From the NCBI GenBank assembly GCA_002774055.1, contig PEZL01000036.1, positions 1 through 5,287 on the forward strand: a stretch of DNA of 5,287 nucleotides, in the 5' to 3' direction. This stretch comes from Candidatus Tagabacteria bacterium CG09_land_8_20_14_0_10_41_14. GTDB taxonomy: Bacteria; Patescibacteriota; Minisyncoccia; JAHISW01; Tagabacteraceae. This document shows positions 5,014 through 5,287 of the stretch, one piece after another (position 1 is the stretch's first letter; each line of letters begins with the position of its first letter). The notes below the pieces were generated by a model that was given only the letters and a program-made list of their open reading frames with translations, was not told where the DNA came from and searched no databases. Both the position numbers and the translations under genes were made by a program.

Positions 5014-5287
5014 ATGCAAAAATTAAAATCAAAATTGTACAATTTCCTGCGCTGGAGCGAAAAATACACCAAAACGGATATGCTGTATCTTGCCAAGAGC
5101 GGTTTTTGGATCACATTTGGTCAATCTATTACCAGCGTTCTTTCTTTGGTTTTGATAATAGCTTTTGCCAATTTATTGCCAAAAGAAACCTATGGAACCT
5201 ACCGCTATATCTTATCGCTGGCAAGCGTACTAAACATCTTCACGCTTACCGGAATGAACAGCGCGGTCGCAAGAGCGGTAGCGATCG
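5014..5287 (+). CDS. Wzx-like polysaccharide flippase, N-terminal part
   Basis: The frame is open from the ATG at 5014 to the window end, giving 91 residues of a longer protein. A basic N-terminus (MQKLKSKLYN) is followed by KTDMLYLAKSGFWITFGQ (20-37). A hydrophobic span follows at about 38-54, then LLPKETYGTYRY (54-65) and a second span (about 66-80). That pattern, with an invariant-looking P-x-x-x-Y-G-x-Y after the first helix, is typical of MOP-superfamily flippases (Wzx, RfbX) of about 400-500 residues. Such proteins turn lipid-linked glycans from the inner to the outer leaflet. With the initiating transferase and the ligase/polymerase it supplies another core step of a Wzx/Wzy-type pathway. 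Start choice: the ATG lies about 9 nt after a predicted transcription start, and no Shine-Dalgarno sequence is present. It is divergent from the toxin-antitoxin-like operon. Confidence 0.85.
   Translation, partial: MQKLKSKLYNFLRWSEKYTKTDMLYLAKSGFWITFGQSITSVLSLVLIIAFANLLPKETYGTYRYILSLASVLNIFTLTGMNSAVARAVAI

Noticed and set aside
1..5287. CRISPR array, tRNA, rRNA, transposase or integrase
   Set aside because: I saw no regularly spaced repeats, cloverleaf-forming sequence or recombinase motif on either strand. The only repeat that flanks anything is the single 19-bp direct pair.

Overview
The window is AT-rich and bacterial. It most resembles Candidatus Patescibacteria (CPR, Parcubacteria-like). 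The reasons are the style of the surface-glycan proteins (a Wzy_C-type ligase carrying a TPR tail, and a bac_transf sugar transferase with a shrunken middle domain), very tight spacing, and several starts with no Shine-Dalgarno sequence. The lineage call is inferred from protein style, not from a marker gene. TGA ends the sugar transferase, so this is probably not one of the CPR lineages that read UGA as glycine.

Layout: (1) bases 1-138 hold the 3' end of an unidentified plus-strand gene. A hairpin terminator follows, apparently bidirectional, and it overlaps the stop codon of the next, convergent gene. (2) 171-2387 (minus) encodes a large membrane O-antigen ligase/polymerase-like protein with a TPR tail. 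(3) A 23-bp divergent gap holds two overlapping promoters. From there 2411-3697 (plus) encodes the initiating polyprenyl-phosphate sugar phosphotransferase. (4) A minus-strand cluster, 4853 down to 3756, encodes a DUF6922-like small protein, an overlapping AbiEii-type nucleotidyltransferase and a small [4Fe-4S] ferredoxin. (5) A 160-bp intergenic region holds promoter-like boxes, a perfect 9-bp inverted repeat and a decayed copy of a ferredoxin gene start. (6) 5014 to the window end (plus) is the start of a Wzx-like flippase.

The three glycan genes match a Wzx/Wzy-type pathway. The sugar transferase primes the lipid carrier, the flippase moves the lipid-linked glycan across the membrane, and the ligase/polymerase joins it to an acceptor or polymer. 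No complete glycosyltransferase gene is visible here.

The most interesting structure is the toxin-antitoxin-like pair between the ferredoxin gene and the flippase. A 19-bp direct repeat (18/19 identical) from the ferredoxin 5' end recurs 1004 bp away, beyond the pair, in frame with a 15-codon relic (MKKVIQDHEG...). This suggests that a roughly 1-kb cassette inserted at the start of a ferredoxin gene that once diverged from the flippase. The ferredoxin would have been left with a new 5' end, a Shine-Dalgarno sequence and the cassette's promoter. A second theme is that four promoter-proximal genes appear leaderless or nearly so, whereas the operon-internal ferredoxin has a clear Shine-Dalgarno.
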